Shown piece after piece: positions 1-5,622 of a stretch of 5,622 bases of DNA; the stretch's first letter is position 1; the number at the start of each line of letters is the position of its first letter. The notes below the pieces were generated by a model. That model saw only the letters and a program-made list of their open reading frames with translations, was not told the origin of the DNA and made no database searches. The DNA is from an uncultured Gammaproteobacteria bacterium (GTDB lineage Bacteria; Pseudomonadota; Gammaproteobacteria; Arenicellales; UBA868). A program made the translations under genes and the position numbers. Location of the stretch: the NCBI GenBank assembly GCA_913051905.1, contig CAJXBY010000172.1, forward strand, positions 1 through 5,622. Reading direction: 5' to 3'.

Positions 1-1025
1 GCAGAAAAATTCTCAAGGGTGTCGCCGGTACCACGGCACTCTCAACGCTAGGCTTCCCGGCAATAGTTCCCGCTGCTGCACCGCTGGTCGTCAATTCCTA
101 CGGCGGAGCGTTTGAGAAATTCATCCGCTCTGAGATCATCCCACCGTTCGAGGCCTCGACCGGTATCAAGACGAAGCTCGATATCAATCTTGGTAAAGGC
201 TGGCTGACTACATTGCGGGCTGCTGGACCGGAGAACCCACCCTATGACGTATTGATGACCAACGAGACCTGGGCAAGTGTCGAGCGCGGTGAGGGTTTCT
301 TTGAGGCCATCCCTGAGGACAAAGTACCGAACATGGCCGATTTATATCCCGTCGCCCGCTACAAGGACAACATTGCAGTCATCGGCATGCTGTCGCCGCT
401 CGGTCTTCTGTACCGTACCGACCAGGTACCGGAACCCACAAGTTGGGCAGACCTGTGGTCGGTACCGGAATACCGCGGCAAGACGGGTCTTTACACGGTA
501 ACTAACTCCGCCGGATACATGACCATTCTGATGACGGCCCGCAACTGGTTCGGTTCCGAATACGAAGTCGATAAAGCGATCGACAAAATTAAGGAACTCA
601 AGCCGTTCCTGCAGGCCGACTTCGGCGGCACAATGGAGAAGTACCTGATCCGCGGAGAGGTCGCTATTGCACCCGCCGACTTTGCCGCTAAAGGTCGGAT
701 GATGTCCAAGGGCATCGGCGAGAAAGTCGAGGTCATCGCACCCAAAGAAGGGATGTTCTGCTGGGAGCAGGTTTTCAACGTACTCAAAGGCAGCAAGAAG
801 AAAGAAGAAGGCTACCAGTGGATCAATTACATCCTTACACCTGAAGTCCAGAAGAAGTTTGTCATCGGTCTTTCCCAGGCACCAGTGAACAAGAAAACAC
901 AGGTACCGGCTGACTTCAAAGGCGTACACGGTGAGCGTATGAACGAGATCGTCATGTGGGACTGGGCCAAGGCCAACTCCGTCCGGGACCATGTCATCGC
1001 GCGCTGGAACAAAGAAATGCGCTAA
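1..1025 (+). CDS. ABC transporter periplasmic solute-binding protein, PotD/PotF-like (5' partial)
   Basis: Periplasmic receptor that captures a small solute and delivers it to the two permeases encoded downstream. The frame is open from the window edge (first whole codon at 3) to a TAA ending at 1025, giving 340 visible residues. The family is usually about 340-370 long, so only a few N-terminal residues are missing. The visible N-terminus starts RKILKG, followed by a hydrophobic stretch and an Ala-rich cleavage region at residues 24-26, so this is an export signal; RKILKG fits the second half of a twin-arginine motif. Typical family segments are PPYDV near residue 80, a GLLYRTD-like segment before a PTSWADLW segment, and a C-terminal YILTPEVQKKF segment. 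An internal TTG at 213 is a Leu codon inside the domain, not the start. The mature N-terminus (NSYGG) lacks the Trp-containing polyamine motif I recall from PotD/PotF, so the ligand is unknown. Opine, amino-acid-like or other amine ligands are possible. Confidence 0.93.
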   Translation, partial: RKILKGVAGTTALSTLGFPAIVPAAAPLVVNSYGGAFEKFIRSEIIPPFEASTGIKTKLDINLGKGWLTTLRAAGPENPPYDVLMTNETWASVERGEGFFEAIPEDKVPNMADLYPVARYKDNIAVIGMLSPLGLLYRTDQVPEPTSWADLWSVPEYRGKTGLYTVTNSAGYMTILMTARNWFGSEYEVDKAIDKIKELKPFLQADFGGTMEKYLIRGEVAIAPADFAAKGRMMSKGIGEKVEVIAPKEGMFCWEQVFNVLKGSKKKEEGYQWINYILTPEVQKKFVIGLSQAPVNKKTQVPADFKGVHGERMNEIVMWDWAKANSVRDHVIARWNKEMR

Positions 1026-1069
1026 CTAGGGCTGTAACGAGTAGAAATCCGAACTAGACTTGCCCATAA

Positions 1070-1102
1070 AGTTTCCCCGACACTCAAGGTGTCGGGGAAA
1101 CT
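1070..1102 (+). other. Perfect 14-bp inverted repeat (mRNA hairpin) between binding-protein and ATPase genes
   Basis: Bases 1070-1083 (AGTTTCCCCGACAC) pair perfectly with 1089-1102 around a 5-base loop, TCAAG. The hairpin starts 45 bases after the binding-protein stop and ends 33 bases before the ATPase ATG. No T-run follows it on either strand, so it is not a canonical intrinsic terminator. Hairpins at this place in binding-protein-first ABC operons commonly protect the upstream mRNA or cause partial termination, so that the binding protein is made in excess of the membrane parts. That role is inferred here from position and structure. Confidence 0.8.
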
Positions 1103-1135
1103 GCGGTGTAACTGAACAATGGTGGTTTGACGACC

Positions 1136-2212
1136 ATGACCACTCTGAACCTTAAGAAACTTACCTGCCGATTCGGTGATGTCGTCGCTGTGGACGGCAT
1201 CGATCTCGACATCGGTGACCACGAACTGGTTTCACTTCTTGGTCCCAGTGGATGTGGCAAAACGACGACCCTGCGCTGCATCGCCGGTTTCGAATCACCC
1301 GACGATGGCGATATCCTGTTCGACCAGTCCAGTGTGAAAGGCCTGGCCCCCGAGAAGCGGGACCTCGGCATGGTCTTCCAGAACTATGCCCTGTTCCCCC
1401 ACATGACAGTCTCCGGAAACCTGGCCTATGGCCTCCAGATGCGCAAGACGGACCAACAGGAGATCGACCGACGCATCGGCGAAACGCTGGAGATCGTCCA
1501 ACTGACCGGTTTAGGTGATCGTTACCCCAACCAACTCAGCGGGGGTCAGCAGCAGCGGGTAGCGCTGGCCCGGGCACTGATCATACAGCCGCGCATCCTG
1601 CTGCTCGATGAACCACTGGCCAACCTCGATGCCAAACTGCGCGAAGAGATGCGGTTTTTCATTCGCAACCTGCAGAAGGATATTGGTATCACCACGATTT
1701 ATGTCACCCACGACCAAGCTGAGTCGATGGTGATGTCCGACCGTATTGTGGTGATGTTTAATGGTCGTATACATCAGATTGGTCAACCAGCCGAGATTTA
1801 CAACTTCCCGGCAACCCAGGAAATCGCTGATTTCATCGGTCTGTCAAATTTCATTAGCTGTACAGTTTCGGGCCGGGAAGGCAATGACCAGTACGTCGTC
1901 GAAACCCCGGCCGGTACGCTGCGCTCGACCACGACCGCGAGCCACACCGTTGGTTCCGAGGTCATCATGATGGTGCGTCCCGAGGTCATCACGCTGCACA
2001 CCGAATCCGCACAAGGGCCCCACAACGAACTCCAAGGCACCGTAACCGAGAAATATTACCTGGGTAACGTGATCACCTACCGGATCCGTTATGCCGACGA
2101 TACGATCCTGCAGGTCCAGGGTCAGCCCTGGTCGACGTTCGAGATCGGTGACCCGATTTGGTGCCGGTTCGACGTCGAACGCAGCTGGATCCTGCCGAAG
2201 AACTCGAGCTGA
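1136..2212 (+). CDS. ABC transporter ATP-binding protein, PotA/PotG-like
   Basis: Cytoplasmic ATPase that powers the importer by dimerising on the two permeases. With the ATG at 1136 it has 358 residues, the usual length for PotA-type ATPases with a C-terminal regulatory domain. All motifs are intact: Walker A GPSGCGKTT at 36-44, Q-loop Gln82 in FQNYALFPH, signature LSGGQQQR at 134-141, Walker B ILLLDEP at 154-160, D-loop ANLD at 162-165 and switch His192 in YVTHD. Residues from about 235 to the end, with a VRPE segment at 280-283, match the TOBE/OB region that contacts the regulatory part of such ATPases. The frame also contains TTG at 1127, nine bases upstream; ATG 1136 is preferred because GGTGG at 1121-1125 lies 10 bases before it, although this Shine-Dalgarno is weak. 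The substrate cannot be read from the ATPase, since the subfamily covers polyamine, iron, sulfate and sugar importers. Confidence 0.96.
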   Translation: MTTLNLKKLTCRFGDVVAVDGIDLDIGDHELVSLLGPSGCGKTTTLRCIAGFESPDDGDILFDQSSVKGLAPEKRDLGMVFQNYALFPHMTVSGNLAYGLQMRKTDQQEIDRRIGETLEIVQLTGLGDRYPNQLSGGQQQRVALARALIIQPRILLLDEPLANLDAKLREEMRFFIRNLQKDIGITTIYVTHDQAESMVMSDRIVVMFNGRIHQIGQPAEIYNFPATQEIADFIGLSNFISCTVSGREGNDQYVVETPAGTLRSTTTASHTVGSEVIMMVRPEVITLHTESAQGPHNELQGTVTEKYYLGNVITYRIRYADDTILQVQGQPWSTFEIGDPIWCRFDVERSWILPKNSS

Positions 2213-2245
2213 ATCTGTCCCATCCTAAACTGACAGCCGCCCGTC

Positions 2246-3106
2246 ATGACCCGATCCCGACTGACTATGCTGTTGTTGATTCCGACGCTGGCACTGCTCG
2301 TCGCGTTCCTGCTGCTGCCTTATGTGAACATGGTGGTGATGAGTTTCCGCACCCCGTCGACCAGCGCTGTCTTCGGTCCGGGCTTCACCACAGCCAACTA
2401 CCTCGAAGCACTGCTAGACCCCGATTTCTATTATCTCGAGATCCTCTGGGACACGATGGTCCTGGGTTTCTGGACCACACTGATATGCCTGATCCTGGGA
2501 TTTCCGCTGGCCTATCACCTGGCCCGCACTCAGTCGCGGATCAAGACACTGCTTTATTTCTTTATCCTGTCGCCGCTTCTGGTCGGGGTCGTCATCCGCT
2601 GCTATGGATGGATGATCATTCTGGGACCCCACAACGGACTGATCAACAACACACTCAAACAGCTGAACCTCATCGAGAACTCTCTGCCCCTGATGTTCAA
2701 CACCTTCGGCGTGACCGTGGGCCTGATTCACGTGTTTCTACCCTTTATGATCCTGCCCCTTCTGGGATCCATCCAGGCGGTTGATCCGGCGCTTGAAGAA
2801 GCATCCCAGTCTCTGGGTGCTTCCCGGCTGAAAACCATGTTCAAGGTGATCGTACCGCTCAGTCTGCCCGGCATCCAGGCGGGTTCAATCCTGGTCTTTG
2901 TCCTCACTATCAGCTCTTTCGTCATTCCCATACTGCTCGGCAGCTACAAAGTCATGATCATGCCCACCCTGGTGGTACAGCAGATCATGGACGCGATGCT
3001 CTGGCCTTTCGGTGCGGCGCTGGCGTTTATCCTTTCCATCGCTGGCGGCCTGGTGATCTACCTTTACCTGAAGCTGACAGCGCGACTGGTCCCGGGTGTC
3101 CAGTAA
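2246..3106 (+). CDS. ABC transporter permease, PotB/PotH-like
   Basis: Inner-membrane subunit forming half of the translocation path. It has 286 residues, normal for PotB/PotH. About six hydrophobic helices are visible, near residues 7-26, 70-92, 101-117, 150-175, 211-232 and 254-274. The EAA loop that docks in the ATPase spans residues 184-209 (EEASQSLGAS, then PLSLPG), with the conserved Gly at 190. The first helix leads into YVNMVVMSFR and a short periplasmic loop, as is usual in this family. The ATG at 2246 is chosen because an in-frame TGA at 2231 blocks any earlier start; no clear Shine-Dalgarno is seen. The gene lies 33 bases after the ATPase stop and 6 bases before the second permease, so co-transcription and partial translational coupling are likely. 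Confidence 0.95.
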   Translation: MTRSRLTMLLLIPTLALLVAFLLLPYVNMVVMSFRTPSTSAVFGPGFTTANYLEALLDPDFYYLEILWDTMVLGFWTTLICLILGFPLAYHLARTQSRIKTLLYFFILSPLLVGVVIRCYGWMIILGPHNGLINNTLKQLNLIENSLPLMFNTFGVTVGLIHVFLPFMILPLLGSIQAVDPALEEASQSLGASRLKTMFKVIVPLSLPGIQAGSILVFVLTISSFVIPILLGSYKVMIMPTLVVQQIMDAMLWPFGAALAFILSIAGGLVIYLYLKLTARLVPGVQ

Positions 3107-3112
3107 ACCGAC

Positions 3113-3967
3113 ATGGCACTGACCACCTCACGCTCCCAGCTTGTCGGCCGGATATTCTTTCTCGGGTTCATTGTCCTGGTCTATATCTTTTTACTGACCC
3201 CCCTGGTGGTGGTTGTTATTGCCTCTTTTGATTCGGCAGAAATCCTCTCCTTTCCGATTGAAGGCTTTTCGCTCCAGTGGTACCGAAAGTTCCTCTCTGC
3301 CGAAGGCGTCTGGCTGGATTCCATTGTTCTGTCGCTCAAGATCGCTGTGCTGGCGACGATCATCTCGACGACCCTTGGGACGGCCGTCTCGCTTTACGTT
3401 GTACGTTTTGCCGGAAAATGGCGCGAGTCATTGCGGATCTTTATCATCCTGCCGCTGCTGCTGCCAGAGATCCTGACCGCCATCGCGCTTTTGATCTTCT
3501 ATTACAACATTGAGGGTTTCTTCAATGCCATAGGCGTACCGTTGTTGTCCGGAATCTTCAGACATTCATTCTTTGGACTGCTGGTTGGACATGTACTGAT
3601 CACCCTACCGTTTGTGTTTCTCGGTATCTCCGGTTCTCTGTACAACTTCGACATGTCACTGGAAGAGGCATCCCGCAATCTAGGCGGCGGGCGCTTTATT
3701 ACCTTCTGGCGCATCACCCTGCCGATCGTGAAGCCTGGCATCATTGCCGGCGCACTGCTCGCGCTGATCATCTCCTATGACCTCTTCGCAATTTCCTATT
3801 TGCTGAAACCCATTGGCACCGCGACGCTGCCCATTCAGCTCTTCGACTATGTCCGCTGGGAATTCGACCCCACTGCTGCGGCAGTATCCACCGTCAGCAT
3901 CGTCTTTACGCTGGTCGTGCTGATTATCACCGAACGACTGGTGGGTCTCAGGGCGCTTCGATTCTGA
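3113..3967 (+). CDS. ABC transporter permease, PotC/PotI-like
   Basis: Second inner-membrane subunit, pairing with the preceding permease. It has 284 residues. Early in the protein comes the PotC-type hallmark: a Ser-Phe-Asp segment at 38-40, then FPIEGFSLQWY at 47-57. Hydrophobic helices lie near 14-36, 70-98, 106-130, 153-176, 211-231 and 256-274. The EAA loop is at 184-209 (EEASRNLGGG, then PIVKPG) with Gly191 in the conserved region. It starts with ATG only 6 bases after the stop of the first permease, and no strong Shine-Dalgarno is visible, which favours translational coupling. The two permeases align by architecture but differ in sequence, as expected for a heterodimeric PotBC/PotHI channel. 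Confidence 0.95.
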   Translation: MALTTSRSQLVGRIFFLGFIVLVYIFLLTPLVVVVIASFDSAEILSFPIEGFSLQWYRKFLSAEGVWLDSIVLSLKIAVLATIISTTLGTAVSLYVVRFAGKWRESLRIFIILPLLLPEILTAIALLIFYYNIEGFFNAIGVPLLSGIFRHSFFGLLVGHVLITLPFVFLGISGSLYNFDMSLEEASRNLGGGRFITFWRITLPIVKPGIIAGALLALIISYDLFAISYLLKPIGTATLPIQLFDYVRWEFDPTAAAVSTVSIVFTLVVLIITERLVGLRALRF

Positions 3968-4008
3968 ATCTGCGCACGCTTGATGTTCAGTGACTGGAAA
4001 CTCCTCCC

Positions 4009-4752
4009 ATGACTGAAGCCAAACGCAAAATCGGCGCAATCACCATTGGGCAGGCCCCCCGCGATGACATTATGACGGTGATGACTCCATATCTGCCGGA
4101 GCGGCTCGAGATCCTTCAGCACGGCGCGCTCGATGATCTAGATGGAACTGCTATTGCAGCCCTTCGACCCGATCTATCGAAGACGCTGACCGAAGAAAAT
4201 AGCCCACCCGGCAGCACCATCGAGTACGACGTCCTTGTCTCTCGCATGCGTGACGGGACCGAGGCGATGATGACGCACGACGGAGTTGTGCCCTTGATGC
4301 AGCAAAAGATCGACCTATTGGAAGCAGAAGGTGCCGAACTGATTGTCCTGCTGTGTGGGGGCGACTTTCCGGAGTTGTGCTCGAACCGGATCATCGTACA
4401 TCCCGGCAAGCTGCTGCGCGGTGCAGTTGAGTCCGTGGCCCATGGCGCAAAACTTGGCATGGTGATGCCGGCGGCTGCCCAGGTGGGCGCAGCCCGGCAA
4501 GATGCTGCCATCCGCTGGGGTGCCCGCGAGGTATTTGTCACCCACGGTTCCCCTTACCTGCCGGAAGCCGATCTGGCCGTTGAGTGGCAACGGGTCGGCA
4601 AAGAACTCGCGCAGCAGCACGTGGACCTGGTGTTTCTCAACTGCATGGGCATGAGCGAGCAGATGAAATCGACAATCCGGCAGGGCACGGGTAAGCCGGT
4701 CATGCTTCTAAGTTCCATGCTTGCCAGGGCGATCACCGAACTACTTCACTGA
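4009..4752 (+). CDS. AroM family protein (Asp/Glu racemase-like fold)
   Basis: Cytoplasmic protein of the AroM family, whose E. coli member lies by the aroL gene and has no established reaction. It has 247 residues, near the size of E. coli AroM. I recognise it from the N-terminal TIGQAPRDDI segment at 12-21 (TIG..P in AroM), HGALD at 38-42, the LIVLLCGGDFP strand-turn at 111-121, GMVMPA at 150-155, LNCMGM at 210-215 and the closing segment around MLARAITELL. The family is related to the Asp/Glu/hydantoin racemases, which use two cysteines; Cys116 and Cys212 sit at the ends of the corresponding strands and are candidates for that pair, while Cys124 is an extra one. As I recall it, E. coli AroM lacks the first cysteine. 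The gene starts 41 bases after the second permease, with a weak Shine-Dalgarno TGGAAA at 3994-3999. It probably belongs to the transporter operon and may act on the imported solute, but a racemase or other activity is only inferred. Confidence 0.85.
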   Translation: MTEAKRKIGAITIGQAPRDDIMTVMTPYLPERLEILQHGALDDLDGTAIAALRPDLSKTLTEENSPPGSTIEYDVLVSRMRDGTEAMMTHDGVVPLMQQKIDLLEAEGAELIVLLCGGDFPELCSNRIIVHPGKLLRGAVESVAHGAKLGMVMPAAAQVGAARQDAAIRWGAREVFVTHGSPYLPEADLAVEWQRVGKELAQQHVDLVFLNCMGMSEQMKSTIRQGTGKPVMLLSSMLARAITELLH

Positions 4753-4761
4753 TCACCTGTC

Positions 4762-4774
4762 GTTGTCAGACAAC
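4762..4774. promoter_or_regulatory. Palindrome resembling a GntR/FadR-type operator
   Basis: GTTGTCAGACAAC is a perfect palindrome with 6-base arms and one central base. Its core TTGTCAGACAA fits the TNGTNNNACNA pattern known for FadR-subfamily GntR repressors. A one-base centre makes a DNA operator more plausible than an RNA hairpin. It begins 9 bases after the AroM-family stop and lies about 335 bases before the next gene, an unusual place for an operator of that gene. No GntR gene is present in the window, so chance occurrence is quite possible. Confidence 0.3.
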
Positions 4775-4912
4775 CTGATTCTGCACCGGCCAAAAGTCTT
4801 TCATAACCGGTCTTCATTGGGCCGGAGGCCAGGCCGCATTCCTCCGTGTCCGCCTGCGAGACCCAGACTGGGGCCAACTGAAGCACCAAAACGCCAGGCT
4901 CATCACTCTACA

Positions 4913-4939
4913 GCGTGAGCCCTTCGAGGTTTCTCACGC
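4913..4939. other. Inverted repeat with 7-bp arms (possible RNA hairpin)
   Basis: GCGTGAG at 4913-4919 pairs perfectly with CTCACGC at 4933-4939. Inside it, CCT (4921-4923) can pair with AGG (4927-4929) around TCG, giving a stem with an asymmetric internal loop. There is no T-run after it. It could be a transcript-end stem that stabilises the operon mRNA or a weak terminator, but the sequence alone does not decide. Confidence 0.4.
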
Positions 4940-5046
4940 ATGAGTCGACGTTACAATGCGGTGAAACCCCTCAAACAGGCGGTGCCGCCCTGACGTCACG
5001 CTCCCGCCAAGATTCAGTACTGTCTATGGAATGCGTCGGTAAATCA

Positions 5047-5065
5047 ATTGGGCTCATTGCCCAAT
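5047..5065. promoter_or_regulatory. Palindrome ATTGGGC-N5-GCCCAAT upstream of the cytochrome gene
   Basis: ATTGGGC (5047-5053) and GCCCAAT (5059-5065) form a perfect 7-bp inverted repeat with a 5-base spacer, TCATT. It ends 43 bases before the GTG at 5109. A TATAGA at 5076-5081 (four of six matches to the -10 consensus) lies just downstream, though no good -35 is found at 16-18 bases from it. Position and symmetry suit a regulator-binding site for the cytochrome gene. This is a positional inference and no regulator is identified. Confidence 0.35.
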
Positions 5066-5108
5066 CCAGCACATCTATAGACCTTTACTGGCGGTGCGTC
5101 GTACGCCC

Positions 5109-5622
5109 GTGAGCAAGAACCCAGCCAAGGTCTCGCGCCGTGTATGGTTTTGGGGCGCCGTCATTCTCGCCCTGGTTGCGTCAGGCGCCTACTACCTGCG
5201 TGATGCCTACGATCCTGTAGTAGGCAAGACAATCCATACAGCCGGGTCAGCACCCCCTTCGGCACCCCTTGCCAATACGCCGACAGTAAAGTCGACCGAC
5301 CAGCACAGGCAACAGGTCCAGCAGATGTGCTCAACCTGTCACCTCTTTCCACCACCGGAGTCATTGCCCAGAAGCCGCTGGACCGAGGTGATCGCAACTA
5401 TGGCCGAAGTACCCGGGAGCACCCTGACGCCGTCTCAACTCGCCTTGGCCACGGCCTTTTATATTCGCGAGGCCCCTGAGCAACTCGACTGGGTCCCGCC
5501 AGCAGCGGCACTCAGCACGCGTCTCTCTTTTACACCCGAGAGCTCGACTCCGCCAGCCTTCGGTCCGGATATGCGTATCTCAGCCAGTGCCAACGTCAGC
5601 TTTGTACATCTCAGTGGCGCAC
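5109..5622 (+). CDS. Membrane-anchored monohaem c-type cytochrome (3' partial), possibly with a C-terminal beta-propeller
   Basis: An open frame runs from an in-frame TAA at 5040-5042 to the window end, giving 171 residues from the GTG at 5109. The N-terminus (basic residues to R11, then hydrophobic residues 12-28 starting VWFWGAVILAL) is an uncleaved-type signal anchor, placing the rest in the periplasm. A Pro/Ala/Thr-rich linker (about 45-62) leads to a compact haem domain. The site CSTCH is at 74-78, followed by LFPPPESLPRSRW and TEVIATMAEVPG, where Met98 is the likely sixth haem ligand, and then a helix with FYIREAPEQL. The order C..CH, Pro-rich loop, W..V...M is one I associate with cytochrome domains that precede FG-GAP/VCBS repeats; the last residues (ANVSFVHLSGA) would fit the first blade, but the rest is missing. 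GTG 5094 is an alternative start, adding five residues. No clear Shine-Dalgarno is seen for either. The gene appears independent of the transporter operon. Confidence 0.78.
   Translation, partial: MSKNPAKVSRRVWFWGAVILALVASGAYYLRDAYDPVVGKTIHTAGSAPPSAPLANTPTVKSTDQHRQQVQQMCSTCHLFPPPESLPRSRWTEVIATMAEVPGSTLTPSQLALATAFYIREAPEQLDWVPPAAALSTRLSFTPESSTPPAFGPDMRISASANVSFVHLSGA

Larger units (their letters stand above)
4753..5108. other. Gene-free spacer with several short inverted repeats
   Basis: This 356-base stretch between the AroM-family gene and the cytochrome gene shows no convincing gene. The two short open frames on the + strand (65 codons each) have low-complexity, Pro/Arg/Ser-rich products without recognisable motifs. 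No tRNA-like cloverleaf, CRISPR or IS end is visible. It holds three perfect inverted repeats listed separately (4762-4774, 4913-4939, 5047-5065), plus a loosely spaced pair CCGGCC (4786-4791) and GGCCGG (4820-4825). No stem is followed by a T-run, so the operon's terminator is not evident. The promoter of the cytochrome gene should lie near the right end. Confidence 0.6.

Noticed and set aside
27..909. Repeated GGTACC palindromes in the binding-protein gene (27-32, 425-430, 461-466, 903-908), three followed by GG
   Set aside because: The three GGTACCGG copies encode Val-Pro pairs or similar codons in the reading frame, and the spacing is irregular. Codon usage explains them better than a functional repeat.
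342..992. Long open frame (216 codons) on the - strand opposite the binding-protein gene
   Set aside because: It lies wholly antisense to a clear gene. Its product is rich in His, Cys and Asp, as mirror frames of GC-biased codons are, and shows no domain.
1070..1102. Reading the 14-bp hairpin as an intrinsic terminator that splits the operon
   Set aside because: No T-run follows on either strand, and the downstream transporter genes need the upstream binding protein, so full termination here is unlikely.
2158..2784. Open frame of 208 codons on the + strand overlapping the ATPase end and the first permease
   Set aside because: It is out of frame with two well-supported genes, and its product is Pro/His/Arg/Asp-rich without motifs, typical of a shadow frame.
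3680..4039. Open frame on the - strand opposite the end of the second permease
   Set aside because: It is antisense to a solid gene, its composition is unlike a real protein, and no start context is visible.
4991..4998. TGACGTCA 8-base palindrome
   Set aside because: It is short, single and not placed near a promoter-like element, so chance is sufficient.
4721..5112. Two successive 65-codon open frames on the + strand in the spacer
   Set aside because: The products are low-complexity and unrecognisable, and there are no ribosome-binding sites. The first overlaps the end of the AroM gene and the second runs into the cytochrome start.

Overview
The window is moderately GC-rich bacterial DNA carrying one five-gene operon on the + strand, then a gene-free spacer, then the start of an unrelated gene also on the + strand. 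Gene style (twin-arginine-type signal on the binding protein, PotABCD-like transporter proteins, an AroM-family protein, a membrane-anchored c-type cytochrome) suggests a Gram-negative bacterium, probably a proteobacterium. Nothing here fixes the genus.

Region 1 (1-3967) encodes a complete ABC importer of the polyamine/opine (PotABCD/PotFGHI) superfamily. It holds a periplasmic solute-binding protein (missing only its extreme N-terminus at the window edge), a cytoplasmic ATPase with all nucleotide-binding motifs and a C-terminal TOBE-type regulatory domain, and two different six-helix permeases, each with the EAA coupling loop. The order binding protein - ATPase - permease - permease is that of E. 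coli potFGHI. A perfect 14-bp inverted repeat sits between the binding-protein gene and the ATPase gene. It lacks a T-run, so it looks more like a stability or partial-termination element that keeps the binding protein in excess than a full terminator.

Region 2 (4009-4752) is an AroM-family protein, a poorly characterised branch of the Asp/Glu/hydantoin racemase-like fold. It lies 41 bp behind the last permease, so it is very likely co-transcribed. Two cysteines sit at the places where racemases of this fold carry catalytic cysteines. The simplest reading is an uptake-plus-conversion cassette: the transporter imports a small nitrogenous solute and the AroM-like enzyme acts on it or a derivative. 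The binding protein lacks the N-terminal aromatic motif that I recall from PotD/PotF, so polyamines should not be assumed to be the substrate.

Region 3 (4753-5108) has no convincing gene. It contains several short, perfect inverted repeats: an 11-bp core fitting the GntR/FadR operator pattern TNGTNNNACNA just behind the AroM gene, a 7-bp stem with an inner 3-bp stem, and a 7-bp palindrome shortly upstream of the last gene.

Region 4 (about 5109 to the window end) is the 5' part of a GTG-started gene for a membrane-anchored monohaem cytochrome c with one CSTCH site. Its C-terminal part lies outside the window. The residues after the haem domain resemble those that lead into FG-GAP/VCBS beta-propeller domains in similar proteins, but this remains an inference.

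I did not find a convincing novel system. The most interesting points are the AroM-transporter linkage with an undetermined substrate, and the cytochrome with its palindromic upstream region.
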